Source: Novipirellula aureliae
GTDB lineage: Bacteria; Planctomycetota; Planctomycetia; Pirellulales; Pirellulaceae
Length of the DNA: 64,000 bases
Assembly (NCBI RefSeq): GCF_007860185.1
Contig: NZ_SJPY01000005.1
Location: forward strand, 186,001 to 250,000
Direction of reading: 5' to 3'
In this document: positions 28,307 to 38,835 of the stretch, piece after piece
How positions within the stretch are numbered: position 1 is the first letter of the stretch
How the letters are laid out: every line of letters begins with the position of its first letter
Position numbers and translations under genes: made by a program
The notes under the pieces: model-generated
The model's database searches: none
What the model saw: the letters and a program-made list of their open reading frames with translations, nothing else
What the model was told of the DNA's origin: nothing

Positions 28307-28847
28307 AGACCTGGCCGACAGTTACGAGCGAAACATCAAAGCGCCTTGGCAGAAGAATCTCGCCGGCGCCCAGAAAGCAATCTTCGTCGTCTATGCGAAA
28401 GAGGATGAACGAAAGCTCAATGCACGAATCGGTGACTTTGAAGTTCGCACGAAGGGTGCTGGCCATGGCTGGCGACAGCTTGATCTTGCGCCACTGTTTC
28501 CTGCGTGGATGTCAGCGGAAGAATATCGCGAGTCCTATTTTGAATGTCCTGAAGATTTGCAGCTCAAGCTGGACACTGAGTTTTTCGACTATGTCGTCGC
28601 GGCTGTGCGGGCCGAGTTGACTGCCGACGATGTTGACGAAAACACTGTCGTCGCAATCTATGGCACGTCTTCGCTGTATGGATTCTTGCGAGTTTCCGAG
28701 GTGCTCGACAAATCGGTCGGCGACATCCGCGGACGCATGGTGCTGTTCTTTCCTGGGACATTTCAGCAGGACAACTACAGCCTACTGGGCGCTCGTGATG
28801 GCTGGAACTATCTCGCCACGCCCATCACGCTTCACCAAAGCGAATAG
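28293..28847 (+). CDS. brxB: BREX protein BrxB (DUF1788)
   Basis: 184 aa. MGRIEDLADSYERNI opens the domain and RMVLFFPGTFQQDNYSLLGA, then RDGWNYLATPI, is the DUF1788 C-terminal signature. I chose ATG 28293 over the TTG at 28287 because GAGG lies ~8 nt upstream. BrxB is required for defence in type I BREX, but its biochemical role is unknown. Lies between BrxA and BrxC as expected. Confidence 0.9.
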   Translation: MGRIEDLADSYERNIKAPWQKNLAGAQKAIFVVYAKEDERKLNARIGDFEVRTKGAGHGWRQLDLAPLFPAWMSAEEYRESYFECPEDLQLKLDTEFFDYVVAAVRAELTADDVDENTVVAIYGTSSLYGFLRVSEVLDKSVGDIRGRMVLFFPGTFQQDNYSLLGARDGWNYLATPITLHQSE

Positions 28848-28900
28848 CCGGCTATTCCACGCATAACAAATCAAGCAAGAAGTCTATCGAGAGTCGATCC

Positions 28901-31900
28901 ATGATTAAGAACAGCGAGCTATTCGTCCGTGATCCAGCCCATTCAGAGCTGATGAATAATGGTCAAGCACGGATCACATCGGAAGGAACCGACCAGGAAC
29001 GCGACACGCTTCGCGAAGAGCTTTCCAATTTCGTATGCGAAGGCCAGTATGAAGATGGAATGGTCCGCATCTTGGAGTCGTATCTTCAGCACCTTAGTGG
29101 CACCAGTCAGCCGGCCGCCTGGGTCAGCGGTTTCTTTGGCAGTGGTAAATCTCACCTTTTGAAGATGCTGTGTCACCTTTGGGTCGATACTGAATTCCCC
29201 GACGGCTCCCGCGCCCGTTCGCTGGTAAAAGATTTACCCGAAGATGTGGTCGCAGCGTTGAAGGAACTAGACACCGAAGGGCGCAAGGCTGGTGGTCTCC
29301 ACGCCGTATCAGGAACGCTGCCCTCGGGTGACACCAGCAGTGTTCGCTTGACCGTCTTGGGCATGATTCTGCGATCAAAGGGGCTGCCCGAACAGTACGC
29401 TCCTGCGAAGTTCTGTCTGTACCTCAAGAACAATGGCTTTTACGACCAAGTCAAAGCAGCCGTTGAAGTCAAAGGGAAAGACTTCTTTCGCGAGCTGAAC
29501 GACCTGACCGTCAGTCCCGTTCTGCACGATGCCTTGGTCGAGGTCGATGCCGGATATGGCGACCGCAAGTCGGCGAGGGAAACGATCCGAGGACAGTTTA
29601 AGAAACCAGCGGACATTTCATCTTCAGAATTGTTGCAACTAACCCGCGAAGTGCTCTCGGTCGATGGCAAGTTGCCATGCACGATCATCGTGCTGGACGA
29701 AGTGCAAATCCACATCGGTGACTCGAAGGATCGGACACGAGATGTGGTCGACGTTGCCGAAGCGCTCAGCAAGCAGCTGGAATCTCGGATCATCGTCGTT
29801 GGTGCGGGCCAGAACGCTCTCGCGTCCCAGGCACCGCACTTCAAGTGGCTACAAGACCGCTTCACGATTCCGATCGAACTCTCCGACACCGATGTCGAAA
29901 CGGTGACGCGACGCGTTTTGTTGCAGAAGAAACCTGAACACGTTGACGCTGTCCGCAAGTGCCTCGACATACACTCGGGTGAAATCGAACGTCAGCTCTC
30001 AGGGACGCGCATCGGAAGCAAGGGGAGCGACCGTGAAATCATGGTCGAAGACTATCCACTGTTGCCTGTACGCCGTCGCTTTTGGGAGCACGTGTTCCGC
30101 GCCGTCGATCCAACCGGCACCAGCGGAATGCTTCGGTCCCAGTTGCGAATCATTCACGATGCACTGCACGACTACGCATCCAGCGGACTAGGCACGGTGG
30201 TGCCGGCCGACCTGATGTTTGACCAGCTTCAGCCGAGTCTGGTTCACCAAGGTGTGCTACTGCGTGAACTCGACGAAACGATTCGATCGCTCGATGACGG
30301 CACCGAAAAGGGAAAGCTGAAACGCCGGCTTTGCGGACTAACCTTCTTGATTCGCAAAATCCCACGTGAAGCAGGTTTTGACATCGGCGTTCGCGCGTCG
30401 GAGGAAATGTTGGCCGATCTGATGGTCAGCGATCTGCAAGACGACGGGGCGCGGCTTCGCAAAGAGATTCCGGATTTGCTTGAGGAGTTGGTCAACGACG
30501 GAATTTTGCTGAAGGACCACAGCGAATACAACCTTCAAACCAAGGAGTACTCTGACTGGGACGCTGAGTTCCGCAAGCGAGAGCAGCAGCTCAACGCAAA
30601 CTCTGGCGAGCTGACCACCAAACGTGACGCGCTGATCCGTGCAGCCAGCCATGACGCCATCAAGGGCATTTCGCTGATCCAAGGTGAGCGAAAAGAGAAA
30701 CGCAAATTGGCGATCCACTTCGGAGACGATGCCCCAGTCGTGGACGGTGATGCGGTGCCCGTATGGATTCGCGATGAGTACTCGGCCAGCGAAAAGAACG
30801 TGGTCGATTCAGCTCGTGCTGCCGGAACCGACAGTCCAATTGTCTTCGTCTTCCTACCGCGTGGAAACTCGAAGGACTTGGAGAAGCAGATCGTCCGGCA
30901 TGAGGCTTCCACTGGAACCATCAAGATCAAAGGTGTGCCAAGCACGCCAGAAGGAGACGAAGCGCGGAGCGCGATGGAAAGTCGGCAAACTGATGCCCAG
31001 CGAACTCGCGATGAAATCCTCGGCGAGATTGTCGACGCCGCCAAAGTATTCAAGGGCGGCGGTGCCGAGGTGATGTCGCTGACGATCGAGGAAAAGGTCA
31101 AAGATGCCGCTAAGGATGCTCTCGACCGGATGTTCCCCAAGTTTGGTGACGGCGACCACAAGAATTGGCCCGTCGTCATTAGTCGCGCCAAGAACAACGA
31201 CGACGCACCGCTGGGGGCCGTCAGTTGGACGGGCGAAACCAAGGCCCACCCGGTGTGCAAGGCGCTTCTGCGTGAGATAGGAGCTGGTTGCGAAGGTCGT
31301 CAGTTGCAGAGAATTTTTGGGAATGCACCCTACGGTTGGTCCCAAGACGCGATTGACGGCGCAATCATGGCGCTGCACAACTCAGGCGATATCACGGTTC
31401 GCGCTGGCGGTGACAGTGTCCCGCCAGGCAAGTTGGACCAAACCAAGATTAAGAAAGCGGAACTTCGACAGGAAACGATCACGCTTTCGGCCAGCGACAA
31501 GATTGCGCTTCGCGGGTTGTTCCCGACCGCCGGGGTTCCGACTCGCCCCAGCGATGACTTGGAGGACAAGTCAAGCGAGTTCCTCAAGGCGATGTTTGAC
31601 TTGGCCAGCCGCGCCGGCGGCGATGCCCCACTACCTGTTCGTCCCAATACGGATCATCTGACTGACCTGCGAAATCACGCAGGCAACGAACGCCTCGCAA
31701 AAATGCTGGCGGTCCGCGATGAACTGAGCAAACAAGCCGAGGATTGGACATCGCTTGCTGAGCTGTCCGAGAAGAGAATGCCCCAGTGGGAACGGCTTGG
31801 CCGGCTGATGAAGCACGGCGAGGGGATGGATGAGTTCGCTGACATTCAATCTGCGGCCGATGGAATACGCGACAGTCGTTTGCTGCTAGAGAAGACCGAC

Positions 31901-32350
31901 CACGTAACACCGTTGGTGAAGAAGGCTGCAGCAGCGTTGCGATCGGCAGTCACCTCTTCTCACGACCAATACGAAAGCACTTACAACTCCGAGTTCGACA
32001 CTTTGAAGGCCAGCGAGTCCTGGCAGAAGACGGATGCAGCAAAACAGTCTGAGTTAATGCAGGCGGAAGGATTGGACGGCGTTCCGGCGATCTCAGTTGG
32101 CAGTGACGACGAACTGCTGCGAACGCTAGATGCGACCCCGCTTTCATCATGGAAAGACAAGACCGATGCATTGACTAGTCGATTTGCCAGTGCCGACGCA
32201 AGAGCAGCCAAGTTGCATGAACCCAAGCTTCAGCGCATGCACTTGTCGAGTGGAACGTTGAAGACGCCTGAGGATGTGAAGTCGTGGTTGGCAGAGCAGG
32301 AAGCAGCCATCAATCAAAAACTGAAAGACGGCCCCGTCGTCATTAGTTGA
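28901..32350 (+). CDS. brxC: BREX ATPase BrxC/PglY
   Basis: 1149 aa, the family size. Walker A FFGSGKSHLLKML at residues ~78-90 and Walker B-like IIVLDEVQIHIGD at ~262. The long C-terminal half is helical with several charged coiled-coil-like segments. BrxC is a DUF499/PglY-type AAA-like ATPase that forms the motor or scaffold of BREX. 53 bp separate it from brxB. Confidence 0.9.
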   Translation: MIKNSELFVRDPAHSELMNNGQARITSEGTDQERDTLREELSNFVCEGQYEDGMVRILESYLQHLSGTSQPAAWVSGFFGSGKSHLLKMLCHLWVDTEFPDGSRARSLVKDLPEDVVAALKELDTEGRKAGGLHAVSGTLPSGDTSSVRLTVLGMILRSKGLPEQYAPAKFCLYLKNNGFYDQVKAAVEVKGKDFFRELNDLTVSPVLHDALVEVDAGYGDRKSARETIRGQFKKPADISSSELLQLTREVLSVDGKLPCTIIVLDEVQIHIGDSKDRTRDVVDVAEALSKQLESRIIVVGAGQNALASQAPHFKWLQDRFTIPIELSDTDVETVTRRVLLQKKPEHVDAVRKCLDIHSGEIERQLSGTRIGSKGSDREIMVEDYPLLPVRRRFWEHVFRAVDPTGTSGMLRSQLRIIHDALHDYASSGLGTVVPADLMFDQLQPSLVHQGVLLRELDETIRSLDDGTEKGKLKRRLCGLTFLIRKIPREAGFDIGVRASEEMLADLMVSDLQDDGARLRKEIPDLLEELVNDGILLKDHSEYNLQTKEYSDWDAEFRKREQQLNANSGELTTKRDALIRAASHDAIKGISLIQGERKEKRKLAIHFGDDAPVVDGDAVPVWIRDEYSASEKNVVDSARAAGTDSPIVFVFLPRGNSKDLEKQIVRHEASTGTIKIKGVPSTPEGDEARSAMESRQTDAQRTRDEILGEIVDAAKVFKGGGAEVMSLTIEEKVKDAAKDALDRMFPKFGDGDHKNWPVVISRAKNNDDAPLGAVSWTGETKAHPVCKALLREIGAGCEGRQLQRIFGNAPYGWSQDAIDGAIMALHNSGDITVRAGGDSVPPGKLDQTKIKKAELRQETITLSASDKIALRGLFPTAGVPTRPSDDLEDKSSEFLKAMFDLASRAGGDAPLPVRPNTDHLTDLRNHAGNERLAKMLAVRDELSKQAEDWTSLAELSEKRMPQWERLGRLMKHGEGMDEFADIQSAADGIRDSRLLLEKTDHVTPLVKKAAAALRSAVTSSHDQYESTYNSEFDTLKASESWQKTDAAKQSELMQAEGLDGVPAISVGSDDELLRTLDATPLSSWKDKTDALTSRFASADARAAKLHEPKLQRMHLSSGTLKTPEDVKSWLAEQEAAINQKLKDGPVVIS

Positions 32351-32440
32351 ACAAGCTGTGCCAACGTGCGCGGGCACTGTTGCGAATCCTGACACTGACT
32401 GCCGAAATCAAAAGCGGCCCACTGCAAGACGAAGAAATTC

Positions 32441-35400
32441 ATGGCATCACTTTCTAGCGAACTGAGACGGAAACTCGAAAAGGCGGTTGTTGAAGCGCGC
32501 AAGGTGGCTGAGCTTGGTGCTCGCCAGGCGTTGGAATCGTTGACAGTGCATGAGGCAAAGCGGGGCGATCACGTTAAGACCGAGGAACAGATTCAGCTGC
32601 GGAATCGCTTGCGTGCTCACGGTCGGTTCTTGGGTGATCGCCGGGACGCTTCAGGGGTGCAGTCGATCGACCGGCTGGTCGAAGAGTGTGCGTATCAACA
32701 TTGGCATCGCATTCTGTTCGCTCGTTTCTTGGCTGAAAATGATTGTTTGTGGCACCCTGACCTGAAGGCGTTGGTTTCGTTGGAGGAAGTTGAGGAGCTG
32801 GCGCACGAAGAGGGTACGCACCAGTGGGAACTGGCGGGTCGTTTCGCTCAGGCTGCCTTACCGGCCATCTTTCCAGCCGACAATCCGGTACTGGAAGTCA
32901 AGTTGCCGCCGGAGGTCTTGAGTACCTTGATCGAACTGGTCGAAGAACCGGCGAGCGAACAGAGCAATACTGGGTTGGCGAGGGAGGTCTTCCGTACTGA
33001 CGACAGCTTGGGCTGGGTCTATCAGTTTTGGCAGAACGATGCCAACGAGCGAGCGAACAAGTCGGAAGAGAAGATCAATGCTGCGACTTTGCCGGCGGTG
33101 ACTCAGTTCTTCACTGAAGACTATATGGTGATGTCACTGCTGCATAACACATTAGGTGCTTGGCATGCCGGCAAGGTACTGGCGGAGAATCCAGAACTAG
33201 CCAAAACAGCCAATGATGAAGATGAGCTTCGCCGAGCCGTGGCGCTGACCGAGGCAGGTGGATATGAGTTCGAGTACCTACGATTCGTTCGTGAGTCGCA
33301 AGAAACTGACGGCGAATCAGAGGATGGCGACGGACCATGGCGGCCGATGGGCGGAACGCTAGAGGGTTGGCCTCGGGCTGCGGCGGAGTTGAAAGTCCTT
33401 GATCCGTGTTGCGGCAGCGGGCACTTTCTGGTGGCTGCATTTGAGCTGCTGGCTCGGCTACGGATGCGGGAAGAATCGCTTGGTCTGTCAGCTGCAATTG
33501 ACGCAGTTTTGGAAGACAACCTGTTCGGCTTGGAGTTGGACAAACGCTGTGTTCAGATCGCGGTGTTCAACGTCGCGCTGTCGGCGTGGAAGATGGATAG
33601 TTATCGCGAGTTACCATCAATGACGATCGCCCACGTCGGTCAGTCGATCGGGGCCACGCGTGAGCAGTGGATGAAGTTGCTCAAAAAAGAACCGACGGCA
33701 GAATCTAGCAGTGCTGAGAGAAAGACACTTCCTGCCGAAGCTCAAGAAGGGCTCGGTTTTTTTTGGGGACAGCTCTATGAAATGTTCAGTCAAGCTTCGA
33801 CGCTTGGAAGCTTGATAAATCCAAAGCGTTCGCTCGATTCATTCTTGCTGAGCGATGAGCAAACAGCGTTTCTATACGGATTGCTGGCGACGGCAGTCGC
33901 TGCCGATCCGAATACCGAGCCGGAATCGCACGAGCTGGGATTGGCGGCAAAAGGTCTTGCAGTCGCCGTGAGTTTATTGTCGGAGAATTACACATTGGTA
34001 GCTACTAACGTACCTTACCTGGGCAGGGCGAAGCAGGATGTCCCGCTTCAAGAGCACAGTGATGCGTTTTTTAAGATTGGGCGGGCTGACCTATCGACCA
34101 CGTGTGTACTTCGTGTTATCGACCTGCTCGAACGCGGTGGCACGGGTTGTCTCGTAACACCCCAAAATTGGTTTTTCCTGAAAACGTACCGTCGTCTACG
34201 TGAGCACTTAATTAAGACCGTCGAACTAAACGCAATCATCACGTTGGGATCGAATGCGTTTAGAGACATGAATTGGTGGGCTGCAACTACCGGACTCATC
34301 ACATTCACGCGAGCACAGCCGAGCGAAACCAGCCATTTCGCTGGAATGGATACGGGCGGCGTGAAGCCTCCAAACGGAAAAGCCGCATTATTGAGAGGCT
34401 CACATGATATCGCGGAGGTTAGTGACGAGATTGCTGAAGACGGGTTCAGTCTTACATCAGATTCTAAGACGTCGCTTATTTCGCAAACAGGGATTGGCGC
34501 AAACCCCGACTCGCGATTTGTAATAGCTAAGCAAAGCAAGTTTCGTTTGCTTCGTCATACGGCTGAGGCGTACCACGGACTTACAACTGGTGATAGCTTA
34601 CGAATGCAGTTGAAGTTTTGGGAATTCGATTCCAAGAGCCCGGAGTGGGACTGGTTCATGGGGTCATGTGACTCGACAATGCTCTACGGCGGGAGAAGCA
34701 ATGTCCTAAGGTGGTGTAACGGTGAAGGAGCAATTGACGAATTACTTGGAGCAAGAAAGGATGGGAGAGAGGCGTGGGGCCGAAATGGCGTTCTGGTACG
34801 ACAGATGCGTCATCTCCCAGCAACGCTCTATACCGGCGAGCCGTTCGACAACAATACTGCAACGCTTGTTCCAGAAGACGAGAGTCATCTTGCTGCAGTA
34901 TGGGCTTTTGCCAGCTCACGTGAGTATCATGAGGCAGTTAGGAAGATAGATCAGAAGGTTAGTGTGACCAGTGCTACACTCGCTCTGGTGCCATTCGATA
35001 TAGATCACTGGAGCAAGAAGGCTAGTGCTGATTTTCCGCTTGGTCTCCCTGCACCTGAGTCCGACGATCCAACACAATGGCTCTTTCACGGATGGCCATC
35101 CGAATCAACATCACCGCTGCAAGTTGCCGTTGCTCGATTGCTAGGCTATCGCTGGCCAGCGGAACTCGATTCCGAAATGCGACTGAGTGAGCGTGCGCGC
35201 GCTTTGGTTGCTCGTTGCAGCGAACTCGATTCATTCATCGACGACGACGGCATTGTCTGCGTTCCATCGGTTCGCGGCGAAGACGCCGCTGCCGATCGTT
35301 TGGCTCGTTTGCTTTCCGCGTGCGATGTCACGACGAACGAGAACCTGGATGATTGGCTGCGCAACAGATTCTTCAAGGAGCACTGTGAGACCTTCAGTCA

Positions 35401-36022
35401 ACGTCCATTCATTTGGCACATTTATGATGGTCGAAAGCAAGACGGTTTCCATGCGTTGGTGAACTATCACAAGCTGGCAGGACCCGGTGGCCGCAAGGTG
35501 CTGGAGAGTTTGACGTACAGCTACCTGGGTGACTGGATCACACGTCAAAAAGACGAAGTGAAACGTGAGTTGCCCGCCGCAGAGGCTCGCTTGCTGGCTG
35601 CCGAAGAGCTGTTCAAGCGACTTGAAGCGATTTTGGAGGGTGAGCCGCCGTACGATCTGTTCGTTCGCTGGAAACCGATCCATGAGCAACCGATCGGCTT
35701 TGAACCGGACATCAACGACGGCGTCCGCATCAACATCCGACCCTTCATGGCCTTGGACTTGCCGGGCGTCCCAAAGGATGCCGGCGTCTTTCGAGTGAAG
35801 CCAAAGATCAAGTGGACCAAGGACCGCGGCAAGGAGCCCGAACGTCCCATCGAAGAATACCCCTGGTTCTGGAGTTGGGATGAGAAGACCACTGACTTCA
35901 CGGGAGGCGACGAATTCGACGGCGTCCGATGGAATGACTGTCATTACACCAATGCGTTCAAACAAGCAGCGCGTCGTGCTGCGGCCACCAGACCTCAACA
36001 TTCAAACACAAGAGACAAATGA
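32441..36022 (+). CDS. pglX: BREX adenine-specific DNA methyltransferase PglX
   Basis: 1193 aa. SAM-binding motif I LDPCCGSGHFLVAAFELLAR at ~319. The catalytic motif IV reads TNVPYLGRAKQ at ~521, so NVPY instead of NPPY. PglX methylates the host at an N6-adenine in a non-palindromic site, giving the self mark of BREX. A T8G4 run at 33757-33768 (within GLGFFWGQLYEM) could allow slipped-strand switching. The C-terminal ~500 aa would be target recognition. The stop overlaps the next ATG (ATGA at 36019). Confidence 0.9.
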   Translation: MASLSSELRRKLEKAVVEARKVAELGARQALESLTVHEAKRGDHVKTEEQIQLRNRLRAHGRFLGDRRDASGVQSIDRLVEECAYQHWHRILFARFLAENDCLWHPDLKALVSLEEVEELAHEEGTHQWELAGRFAQAALPAIFPADNPVLEVKLPPEVLSTLIELVEEPASEQSNTGLAREVFRTDDSLGWVYQFWQNDANERANKSEEKINAATLPAVTQFFTEDYMVMSLLHNTLGAWHAGKVLAENPELAKTANDEDELRRAVALTEAGGYEFEYLRFVRESQETDGESEDGDGPWRPMGGTLEGWPRAAAELKVLDPCCGSGHFLVAAFELLARLRMREESLGLSAAIDAVLEDNLFGLELDKRCVQIAVFNVALSAWKMDSYRELPSMTIAHVGQSIGATREQWMKLLKKEPTAESSSAERKTLPAEAQEGLGFFWGQLYEMFSQASTLGSLINPKRSLDSFLLSDEQTAFLYGLLATAVAADPNTEPESHELGLAAKGLAVAVSLLSENYTLVATNVPYLGRAKQDVPLQEHSDAFFKIGRADLSTTCVLRVIDLLERGGTGCLVTPQNWFFLKTYRRLREHLIKTVELNAIITLGSNAFRDMNWWAATTGLITFTRAQPSETSHFAGMDTGGVKPPNGKAALLRGSHDIAEVSDEIAEDGFSLTSDSKTSLISQTGIGANPDSRFVIAKQSKFRLLRHTAEAYHGLTTGDSLRMQLKFWEFDSKSPEWDWFMGSCDSTMLYGGRSNVLRWCNGEGAIDELLGARKDGREAWGRNGVLVRQMRHLPATLYTGEPFDNNTATLVPEDESHLAAVWAFASSREYHEAVRKIDQKVSVTSATLALVPFDIDHWSKKASADFPLGLPAPESDDPTQWLFHGWPSESTSPLQVAVARLLGYRWPAELDSEMRLSERARALVARCSELDSFIDDDGIVCVPSVRGEDAAADRLARLLSACDVTTNENLDDWLRNRFFKEHCETFSQRPFIWHIYDGRKQDGFHALVNYHKLAGPGGRKVLESLTYSYLGDWITRQKDEVKRELPAAEARLLAAEELFKRLEAILEGEPPYDLFVRWKPIHEQPIGFEPDINDGVRINIRPFMALDLPGVPKDAGVFRVKPKIKWTKDRGKEPERPIEEYPWFWSWDEKTTDFTGGDEFDGVRWNDCHYTNAFKQAARRAAATRPQHSNTRDK

Positions 36023-38835
36023 TGACTGAAATCATTGGCAGCCGTTGGTGGAAATTCGACTTCCATACCCACACGCCGTTTTCGACGGATACACCGTGGC
36101 ATTCACTTGCCGGTGCAGATGAACTGTCACCATCTGCTTGGTTACGTAAATACATGGAGGCCAAAATCGACTGTATCGCCGTCACCGATCACAACGGTGC
36201 GGGATGGGTAGACAAGCTGGCCGCTGAATACCGAAAACTGGAAGAAAACCCACCTGAATGGTTCCGGTCTCTGACCCTTTTCCCAGGTGTCGAGATTTCG
36301 GTGAACCAGGGATTTCATATTCTTGGAATATTCTCGCCGTTAACCACCACAGATTCGATTCATGAGTTACTGGCGGTGTGCGGGTACATGGGACTCAAGG
36401 GTGACCCTCAAGTCCGCACTGAGAAGTCGTGTCAGGACGTTGTCAAAATCATTCGTGATCGTGGCGGTATTTGCATTCCGGCACATGTCGACATCGACAA
36501 TGGGCTATTTGCGGCGAGTGAGACCGGCCAGGTTAGCGGAGACTCACAGACGATCCGGCAAATCTGGGAATGCAACTGCTTCGACGCGGTTGAAATTCGC
36601 GATCCAAACTGGCAGCCGCCTGGGCTTTGGAACGATCTTCGATCAGAGCTTGCCGTAGTGGTCGGATCGGATTGCCACAACTTTCGAGGCGAGCGTCTGC
36701 CCGGTCAACATTTCACCTGGGTCAAGATGGGCGAGCCTTCATTTGAGGGTTTGCAACTTGCTTTGCATGACGGTAACGGCACGTCGATCGTTCGGGGAGA
36801 AACGGACGCTGATCCAAATGCTCACGCAACACCGATCATCGAGTCCGTTGCCATCAACAACCTGAAGCTTATGGGGCGAAGTAGCGGAGCCATGACGACT
36901 CCCCTTTCGCCTTGGTTGACGGCGCTGATCGGAGGTCGTGGATCGGGCAAGTCGACCATCATCGACAGTCTTCGCATTCTGTTCGACCGAGTTGGTGACT
37001 TACCAAAGGACATGCAGTCTGAGTTTGCCGAATTTCAGCGTATTGCTCCGGAAAAAGACAAGCGGGGTTTGCTACTAGAGGACACATCAATCAGTGCAAT
37101 CGTTCTGAAGAACGCCGCACGTTTCCGGCTGACCTGGACCACGACTAGTGGCGAAACAAAAATCGAGCGAGAAACTGCGCCGGATGTTTGGGAGCTAGAT
37201 GACGGCGATGTTCGTCAACGATTCCGTGTCCGCGTGCTTTCGCAGAAGGAGGTATATGAAATTTCACGTGACCCCCATGCACTTACTAACCTCATTGATC
37301 AGTCGGAAGGATTGCGACTGAACGACTGGCGGGAGAAACGTTCTCAGTTGCATGCGAAGTTCAAGCGGCTACGAAATGACCAACGTGAATTGGATTCTAA
37401 AATTCAGCCGAAACAAAGACTGCTGGGTGAATTGGGAGATGTCAACATCCAATTGAAGGTCTTTGAGGAAGGTGACAACAGGCAGGTGTTGCTGGACTAT
37501 CAGAGACGGGGCCGCCAGGAACGAATCCTAGACGACCAGATTGAGGATGTTGGCCGGCTGGAGGAATCCATTCGAGGGTTGGTCGAAGAAGTAGCTCCGA
37601 ACGATTTTGACGAGGAACAGTTCGATCGTGATGTTCAAAGTGATGCGAGCGCCGTCAAACTAATTGAGGAAGCAGTTGCGAAACAGCAGGCTGCCGCAGC
37701 GTCGCTTCGCGCGATCGCTGATGACTTGCAAGCGTTCGCGATTCAGTGGCGAAGTGAGCTTAGCTCGACTGCCTGGGCGACCACGAAAAAGCGTGTCGAT
37801 GAGCGATATGAAGCCGTGGTTTCTGAATTAACTGAAGCGGGAGTTCAAGACCCCAACCAATACCGGAAGTTGGTCCAGCAACGAGCGCTAATTGAAGGAG
37901 AGCTAAAGCAGATTGGCGAATCGGAGAAAAGACTGGCCGAGATTCAGGTGGAATCAAGGGACTGCCTGCGTGAGATAGCAGGGCACCGACGGGAAATCTC
38001 GCAGCGAAGAATTGAGTTTCTGCGGGACACACTCGCTGACAACCAGTTTGTCAGAGCCAGCGTCGTTCCCTTTGGGGCGACGGCGGATGCGTGCGAGACG
38101 GAGTTTAGACGTCGCGTAGGATGTGATCAGGGATTCGAGCGAGACATTTTAGGTAACGAAAACTATACCGGAGCAATTGGCCATCTCTTTACCGCCCTGC
38201 CCACGGAACAGGAAGAGCGAAGCCGCGTCTTGGATGAGCGTCTTTTCGAGTTGAAGAGCGGTGTTGAGGAAATGGCCGTCGGAGGCGATTCCAAAGAGTA
38301 TTGCACACAGAGTTTCGCGAAACGGATGGCAAAACTGTCGCCCGAACAGCTCGATAACGTTCTGCTTTGGTTTCCTGACGACGTGCTGAAAGTCGAGTAC
38401 TGCCATGATCGTTCGAGAAATCGCTGGATGCCGATTGAACAGGGTTCGCCTGGGCAACGATCCGCTGCAATTCTTGCCTTTCTGCTGTCCAACGAGACCT
38501 GTCCGATCCTGCTAGATCAACCCGAAGATGATTTGGACAACCATCTCATTTATGACCTGATTGTCCAGCAGATTCGCGAAAAGAAGAGTCAACGGCAGAT
38601 AATCACCGCAACGCACAACCCGAATATCGTGGTCAACGGTGATGCCGAGTTGGTGCTTGCTATGGATGCGACAACCGGACAATGCAGAGTGCATCCACAA
38701 CGAAGTGGAAGTTTGCAAGAACCGAGAGTTCGCGCTGAAGTCTGCGATGTGATGGAAGGAGGACGGCAAGCTTTCCAGAAACGCTACAAACGCATCATGT
38801 TGCCGGCACCGAGCAATGGAGGTCGTCATGTTTGA
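36019..38835 (+). CDS. TrlF-like PHP domain plus SMC/ABC-type ATPase
   Basis: 938 aa. The N-terminal PHP phosphoesterase-like domain has KFDFHTHTPFSTDT (residues ~12-25), AVTDHNG, FPGVEIS, IPAHVDI and VGSDCHN, giving the full set of metal-binding His/Asp. Then Walker A GGRGSGKSTIIDSL at ~305, a coiled-coil middle (~430-680), and the ABC end LDQPEDDLDNHLIYDLIVQQ (~833) with ATHNPNIVV. This order matches TrlF-type proteins, which are recurrent in defence loci. It is embedded in the BREX operon, overlapping pglX by 4 nt and the next gene by 8 nt. Likely a nuclease/phosphoesterase controlled by ATP (inference). Confidence 0.85.
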   Translation: MMTEIIGSRWWKFDFHTHTPFSTDTPWHSLAGADELSPSAWLRKYMEAKIDCIAVTDHNGAGWVDKLAAEYRKLEENPPEWFRSLTLFPGVEISVNQGFHILGIFSPLTTTDSIHELLAVCGYMGLKGDPQVRTEKSCQDVVKIIRDRGGICIPAHVDIDNGLFAASETGQVSGDSQTIRQIWECNCFDAVEIRDPNWQPPGLWNDLRSELAVVVGSDCHNFRGERLPGQHFTWVKMGEPSFEGLQLALHDGNGTSIVRGETDADPNAHATPIIESVAINNLKLMGRSSGAMTTPLSPWLTALIGGRGSGKSTIIDSLRILFDRVGDLPKDMQSEFAEFQRIAPEKDKRGLLLEDTSISAIVLKNAARFRLTWTTTSGETKIERETAPDVWELDDGDVRQRFRVRVLSQKEVYEISRDPHALTNLIDQSEGLRLNDWREKRSQLHAKFKRLRNDQRELDSKIQPKQRLLGELGDVNIQLKVFEEGDNRQVLLDYQRRGRQERILDDQIEDVGRLEESIRGLVEEVAPNDFDEEQFDRDVQSDASAVKLIEEAVAKQQAAAASLRAIADDLQAFAIQWRSELSSTAWATTKKRVDERYEAVVSELTEAGVQDPNQYRKLVQQRALIEGELKQIGESEKRLAEIQVESRDCLREIAGHRREISQRRIEFLRDTLADNQFVRASVVPFGATADACETEFRRRVGCDQGFERDILGNENYTGAIGHLFTALPTEQEERSRVLDERLFELKSGVEEMAVGGDSKEYCTQSFAKRMAKLSPEQLDNVLLWFPDDVLKVEYCHDRSRNRWMPIEQGSPGQRSAAILAFLLSNETCPILLDQPEDDLDNHLIYDLIVQQIREKKSQRQIITATHNPNIVVNGDAELVLAMDATTGQCRVHPQRSGSLQEPRVRAEVCDVMEGGRQAFQKRYKRIMLPAPSNGGRHV

